A stretch of DNA of 9,206 bases, from NCBI GenBank assembly GCA_030666075.1, contig DAOUYN010000021.1:1-9206 (forward strand), read 5' to 3'. The notes beneath the pieces are model-generated. The model was not told where the DNA came from, made no database searches, and saw nothing but the letters and a program-made list of their open reading frames with translations. Numbering within the stretch: the stretch's first letter is position 1; every line of letters begins with the position of its first letter. This document shows, piece by piece, positions 6,544-9,206 of the stretch. The translations under genes and the position numbers were made by a program. Source of the stretch: Actinomycetes bacterium (lineage in GTDB: Bacteria > Actinomycetota > Aquicultoria > CAJVYJ01 > JAUVQD01).

Positions 6544-7177
6544 AGCCGAAGGACGAGTCAGTCGGATCGTATAGTCGTTCGACGAGGCGCTCGAAAGCCT
6601 CACCCAGTATTCTAGCCCATGTTGAGGCTTCTCCGACAGTCGAAGTCCACGCACCCTCGTCCGCGCGGTCGGTTATGACCTTGAGACAGACGAGATCGAG
6701 GCCGAAGGTGCGGGCTGTTCGCGCCAGGTGAAAACCTTCCATATCGACGATGGCGGCGCCGGTTTCCCGGTGGAGTCGAGCGCGTCGGGCCGGGTCGAGT
6801 ACCGGCTCAGTGACGGTAAGACCGCCTACCGACGGCCAGGCGTGGGTTTCTGCGACAGCACTGGCTGCCGGAACTAGCTCTTCGGTTTCCGCTCGATCGG
6901 GTCTGTGGGAATCCACTGAAAAGCGCTCCACGATCACCACTTGACCGGTTTGCAGGGACCCGTCGAGGGCCCCGGCAAACCCTGCATTGACTATGGTAGT
7001 CCCGGCCGTACCGGGTTTATCCGAGAGCTCTCGCTCCAACTCGCGGGCCAGGTCCGCACCGGCGCTGTCTGCCGTGGCCCGCACCCAGCGTAAGTTTTCA
7101 CGGCCCCACCCGCGCCGCTCGCTTCGGTCGCGGGCCGCCTTGATCTCGGGTTTGTGGGCGTATGTCACATAAACCAT
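6542..7177 (-). CDS. Nucleoside phosphorylase/nucleosidase-family protein (MTA/SAH nucleosidase-like)
   Basis: The 211 residues belong to the PNP/UDP phosphorylase fold. NAGFAGALDGSLQTGQVVIVE (64-84) is the phosphate/ribose-side glycine segment. AAIVDMEGFHLARTA (141-155) carries the ribose-binding Met146-Glu147, matching Met173-Glu174 of E. coli MTA/SAH nucleosidase. VITDRAD (167-173) carries Asp170, matching its catalytic Asp197. Family members cleave the N-glycosidic bond of 5'-methylthioadenosine, S-adenosylhomocysteine, futalosine or adenosyl-hopane. If it accepts 5'-deoxyadenosine or similar by-products, it would suit an operon that ends in a radical SAM enzyme, but this is inference. 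Members close to hopanoid phosphorylase HpnG or futalosine hydrolase are alternatives. It is first in the operon, divergent from tyrS. The ATG at 7177 has no Shine-Dalgarno, and a TATTAT hexamer six bases upstream suggests a leaderless transcript. Confidence 0.85.
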   Translation of the reverse strand: MVYVTYAHKPEIKAARDRSERRGWGRENLRWVRATADSAGADLARELERELSDKPGTAGTTIVNAGFAGALDGSLQTGQVVIVERFSVDSHRPDRAETEELVPAASAVAETHAWPSVGGLTVTEPVLDPARRARLHRETGAAIVDMEGFHLARTARTFGLDLVCLKVITDRADEGAWTSTVGEASTWARILGEAFERLVERLYDPTDSSFG

Positions 7178-7183
7178 GTAAGC

Positions 7184-7189
7184 ATAATA
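7184..7189 (-). promoter_or_regulatory. Candidate -10 element of the five-gene operon
   Basis: On the minus strand, TATTAT is followed by six bases and then the ATG at 7177. Transcription would begin at or next to the start codon, giving a leaderless mRNA; this fits the missing ribosome binding site. No recognisable -35 hexamer is present at the usual spacing. Confidence 0.45.
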
Positions 7190-7231
7190 GCGTATTCGTC
7201 CGGTGTCCTAGGGGTGGCTGTTCTGCTATCC

Positions 7232-7237
7232 TATTCT
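7232..7237 (+). promoter_or_regulatory. Candidate -10 element of tyrS
   Basis: TATTCT is followed by five bases and then the tyrS ATG at 7243. As with the divergent operon, no Shine-Dalgarno precedes the start, so a leaderless transcript is likely. TATCCT (7227-7232) is an alternative hexamer. No good -35 is seen. The hexamer lies in the second unit of a direct repeat CT(G/A)TTCTGC (7218-7226 and 7231-7239), which could be an operator. Confidence 0.35.
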
Positions 7238-7242
7238 GCGTT

Positions 7243-8517
7243 ATGAAGAACGACCTTAAGGAACAAATCGAGGTGATGGCTTCCGGGTGCGCCGAGGTGC
7301 TCCCGGCCGACGGCCTGCTGGCCAAAGTGGAGCTGGCCCAAAAAGAAGGCCGGCCGCTTACTGTCAAGCTGGGTGTCGACCCCACCGCTCCGGATCTACA
7401 CCTGGGCCACGCCGTTCCGCTCCGAAAGCTTCGCCAGTTCCAAGATCTAGGACATAAAGCAGTTTTGATAATCGGCGATTTCACCGCCAAGATAGGGGAC
7501 CCTTCCGGCCGTTCCGCTACCCGGCCTCCGCTCACCGACGAGCAGGTGGTCGCCAATGCAAAGACCTACACTGACCAGGCATTCAGAATACTCGATGACG
7601 ATCCCGAGAAACTGGAGATCGTCTATAACAGCCACTGGCTGGCGGTCCTCAACTTCGCCGATATCCTGGGCCTGACCTCCCGGTTCACTGTCGCAGGCCT
7701 GCTGGTGCGGGACGACTTCACGAAACGCTACAAAGCGGAGCAGTCTATCGGGCTGCACGAGTTCCTCTATCCGCTGATGCAGGCATATGACTCTGTCGAG
7801 ATCGGGGCCGACATCGAACTCGGAGGTACCGACCAGAAATTCAACCTGCTGGCCGGGCGCGAACTCCAAGAGAAGTCCGGAAGGGAACCTCAGGTGGCTT
7901 TGACGCTGCCGCTCCTCGAAGGGACGGACGGGGTCAAAAAGATGAGCAAATCATACGATAATCATATCGGGCTGACCTTCGAGCCGGCCGACATGTTCGG
8001 GAAAGTGATGTCGGTCCCCGATGAAGCGCCGGGACAGGACCGCTTCCATCTTATCCTCAAATATTATCAGCTGGCGCTGGGTGTCCTTCCTGACGAAGTC
8101 GCAAAAGTCGCCCATGCACTCGGAGCTGAAACGCTCGATCCCCGTGACGCCAAGGCCGAAGCGGCCCGCCGCATCGTCGAGACTTACCACGGGGCAGCAG
8201 CAGCCGAAGGAGCAAAAGCAGATTTCGAGGCCAGGTTCCGCAAAGGCAGCCAGACTTCGGCTGCCGATCTTGCTGAAGAAAAAAAAGTCCCCGGCACTCT
8301 GCGCGATGCCGACGGCCAGGTCTGGATGCCCAAGCTATTGGCTACGTCGGGGGCCGCTTCATCGACCAGTGAAGGCCGCCGCCTGATGGAGCAAGGAGGG
8401 GTCAAGCTCAACAGCGTTGCGTTGACCGACCCCCGCGCGAACGTTGCCGTTGCCGACGGCGACCTGCTCGAAGTAGGGAAGCGCAAAAAGTACAAGCTGA
8501 GCTTTACTCTAGACTGA
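7243..8517 (+). CDS. tyrS: Tyrosine--tRNA ligase
   Basis: This class I aminoacyl-tRNA synthetase charges tRNA-Tyr in the cytosol. The 424-residue form starting at 7243 fits the family. Signatures are VKLGVDPTAPDLHLGH (HIGH-type motif HLGH at 53-56), the IGDFTAKIGDPSGRS loop, LGGTDQKFN in the Tyr/adenylate pocket (193-201), VKKMSKS (KMSKS at 233-237), and a C-terminal S4-type RNA-binding domain (about 360-424). The sequence type (DLHLGHAVPL, GDPSGRS) is the TyrZ-like subgroup of bacterial enzymes rather than the E. coli TyrS subgroup; that placement is from memory. The frame is open upstream to an ATG at 7162, but the extra 27 residues are Cys-rich, unlike the family, and would overlap the divergent gene. 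The spacer upstream is too short for a T-box leader. The gene ends overlapping the DUF427 gene tail-to-tail by 14 bp. Confidence 0.98.
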   Translation: MKNDLKEQIEVMASGCAEVLPADGLLAKVELAQKEGRPLTVKLGVDPTAPDLHLGHAVPLRKLRQFQDLGHKAVLIIGDFTAKIGDPSGRSATRPPLTDEQVVANAKTYTDQAFRILDDDPEKLEIVYNSHWLAVLNFADILGLTSRFTVAGLLVRDDFTKRYKAEQSIGLHEFLYPLMQAYDSVEIGADIELGGTDQKFNLLAGRELQEKSGREPQVALTLPLLEGTDGVKKMSKSYDNHIGLTFEPADMFGKVMSVPDEAPGQDRFHLILKYYQLALGVLPDEVAKVAHALGAETLDPRDAKAEAARRIVETYHGAAAAEGAKADFEARFRKGSQTSAADLAEEKKVPGTLRDADGQVWMPKLLATSGAASSTSEGRRLMEQGGVKLNSVALTDPRANVAVADGDLLEVGKRKKYKLSFTLD

Positions 8518-8788
8518 CCCCGCTCGACAGATCGAAGGCTACGTGTCCGGTGATCTCCTTAGCTGCTTCTTTCGGGTCCGGGTATGACCAAGCCGAGTTC
8601 GCGTTGACTTCGCCGTCCACCACGATATCGTGATATTTTGACTTACCTTTCCATGGGCACGTGTACTGCCTCTCTCCATCTTGCAACAGGTCTAGCTTGA
8701 TCGAATCCGGCGGGAAGTAGTGATTGCCCTCAAGGTAGACCGTGTTGTCGCTATCGGCGATGACTGTCCCGTTCCATATCGCTTTCAT
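8504..8788 (-). CDS. DUF427-family protein
   Basis: This small 94-residue soluble protein has the DUF427 pattern: AIWNGTVIADS at the N-terminus, VYLEGNHYFPPDSI, TCPWKGKSKYHDIVVDG with the conserved CPWKG core, and WSYPDPKEAA near the C-terminus. The family forms a compact beta-fold and is widespread, often stand-alone; its biochemical function is unknown. The start is well supported: GGAGG (8800-8796) sits seven bases before the ATG at 8788, and a perfect TATAAT lies upstream. The gene is monocistronic and convergent with tyrS, whose end it overlaps by 14 bp. Confidence 0.93.
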   Translation of the reverse strand: MKAIWNGTVIADSDNTVYLEGNHYFPPDSIKLDLLQDGERQYTCPWKGKSKYHDIVVDGEVNANSAWSYPDPKEAAKEITGHVAFDLSSGVSLE

Positions 8789-8795
8789 TTGAGTA

Positions 8796-8831
8796 CCTCC
8801 GTCTTATTAATGAAGTCCTTGGTTGATTATA
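8796..8831 (-). promoter_or_regulatory. -10 element and ribosome binding site of the DUF427 gene
   Basis: On the minus strand, a perfect TATAAT (8831-8826) would give a start near 8819 and a leader of about 31 bases that contains GGAGG (8800-8796). No TTGACA-like -35 lies 16-19 bp upstream, so the promoter may need an activator or another sigma factor. Confidence 0.5.
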
Positions 8832-9058
8832 TCCCCGGCGGGCGGTTTCTTATCAGACATCCAGAGGACTTTTTACTCCCAGCACATTCTTGCAGGCAAC
8901 ATGCGTATATATCCTGCCAGGCGGGTTGGGGCAGGCGCAGGTGAGCTCTGACGTTAGGTTGAAAAATAAGTGCAAAACCAAAACAAATTACGAGCACTAA
9001 GTACTTGATTTTCGCCCGGCAAGCCTACATGATTAGATGCGAAAGCATCGAGGTGGCA
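8832..9058. other. Noncoding, partly AT-rich spacer before the HicB-like gene
   Basis: No convincing gene lies here in either strand. CCTGCC (8913-8918) can pair with GGCAGG (8930-8935), or its CCTGC with the upstream GCAGG (8892-8896), giving mutually exclusive stems. An A-rich stretch (8960-8990) departs from local composition and could be an UP element. A weak promoter for the downstream gene is TTGATT (9005-9010), 17 bp, CATGAT (9028-9033). Confidence 0.4.
9036..9049. repeat. Small hairpin before the HicB-like gene
   Basis: GATGC-GAAA-GCATC is a perfect 5-bp inverted repeat closed by a GNRA-type tetraloop. It ends directly before the GAGGTG ribosome binding site (9050-9055). It may be a translational hairpin, or a DNA operator for autoregulation of the toxin-antitoxin pair. 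Confidence 0.45.
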
Positions 9059-9061
9059 ATG

Positions 9062-9206
9062 ATGAAAACGAAATTTGTCTATTGGGAAGATGCGGGTACT
9101 TGGCTCGGCTACCTTGCTGAGCACCCGGACTACATGACGCAAGGCGAATCTCTCAATGAGCTAAAAGAGAACCTGAGAGATCTCCATAACGACCTGACCA
9201 GCGGCT
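9062..9206 (+). CDS. hicB: HicB-family antitoxin, 3' end missing
   Basis: The first 48 codons are visible and run off the window. The N-terminal HicB fold is recognisable from KFVYWEDAGTWLGYLAEHPD, then TQGESLNELKENLRDLHNDL and TSG. This is the pattern of the short HicB antitoxins that neutralise the mRNA interferase HicA. GAGGTG six bases upstream supports the ATG at 9062; ATG codons at 9059 and 9029 are in frame and possible. No HicA-like reading frame precedes it, and in this subgroup hicA usually follows hicB, so the toxin should lie just beyond the window. HicAB loci are often mobile, and the AT-rich DNA upstream is consistent with an island boundary. A stand-alone HicB is possible. Confidence 0.75.
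   Translation, partial: MKTKFVYWEDAGTWLGYLAEHPDYMTQGESLNELKENLRDLHNDLTSG

Noticed and set aside
7162..7242. Upstream ATG that would add 27 residues to tyrosyl-tRNA synthetase
   Set aside because: The extension is unlike the family, has no ribosome binding site and would overlap the start of the divergent gene.
7178..7242. T-box riboswitch for tyrS
   Set aside because: The spacer is only 65 bases and has no T-box-like sequence or terminator; a T-box leader needs about 200 bases or more.
8789..9058. A hicA toxin gene upstream of the HicB-like gene
   Set aside because: No plus-strand frame of sufficient length or HicA-like sequence exists in this spacer; stops interrupt all frames.
8954..9142. 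Minus-strand 62-residue reading frame across the spacer and hicB
   Set aside because: It is antisense to the HicB-like gene, lacks a ribosome binding site and shows no family features.

Overview
The window is a moderately GC-rich, gene-dense bacterial chromosomal segment. It contains eight complete protein genes, two genes cut by the window edges, almost no spacer DNA and no sign of an insertion sequence, CRISPR array or RNA gene. A class A penicillin-binding protein with C-terminal PASTA repeats, a Gram-positive/actinobacterial-type SOS (LexA) box and probable leaderless starts point to a Gram-positive-type organism. An uncultured Actinomycetota lineage is my best guess; this is inference, not proof.

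Layout. Positions 1-698 (+) hold the 3' part of a NIF3-family metal-binding protein. It converges, with only a 10-bp gap, on a large bifunctional penicillin-binding protein (709-3162, -). The two stop codons sit in opposite arms of one hairpin. The penicillin-binding protein has its own strong promoter (TTGACA, 18 bp, TATTTT at 3241-3270), and a perfect GAAC-N4-GTTC dyad lies directly on the predicted transcription start. Upstream, on the same strand, is a compact five-gene operon read from 7177 down to 3274: a nucleosidase/phosphorylase-family protein, a GT2 glycosyltransferase with a TTG start, an aldo/keto reductase, an unrecognised 161-residue protein and an SPL-like radical SAM protein. 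Gaps or overlaps are 8, -11, 3 and -32 bp. A 65-bp divergent intergenic region separates the operon from tyrS (7243-8517, +). tyrS ends tail-to-tail, with a 14-bp overlap, against a DUF427 protein gene (8504-8788, -). After about 270 bp of noncoding, partly AT-rich DNA, the window ends in the first 48 codons of a HicB-family antitoxin gene (+).

How the genes may work together. The central operon mixes nucleoside chemistry, glycosyl transfer, a NADPH-dependent reductase and a radical SAM enzyme of the spore photoproduct lyase superfamily. By recalled alignment, that enzyme keeps the C-x3-C-x2-C iron-sulfur motif but has glutamine where the hydrogen-donating cysteine of true spore photoproduct lyase would be, so its substrate is uncertain. 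The small unknown protein overlaps it by 32 bp and is the most plausible functional partner. The possible LexA control of a cell-wall synthase next to a DNA-repair-like gene is the most testable new idea here.
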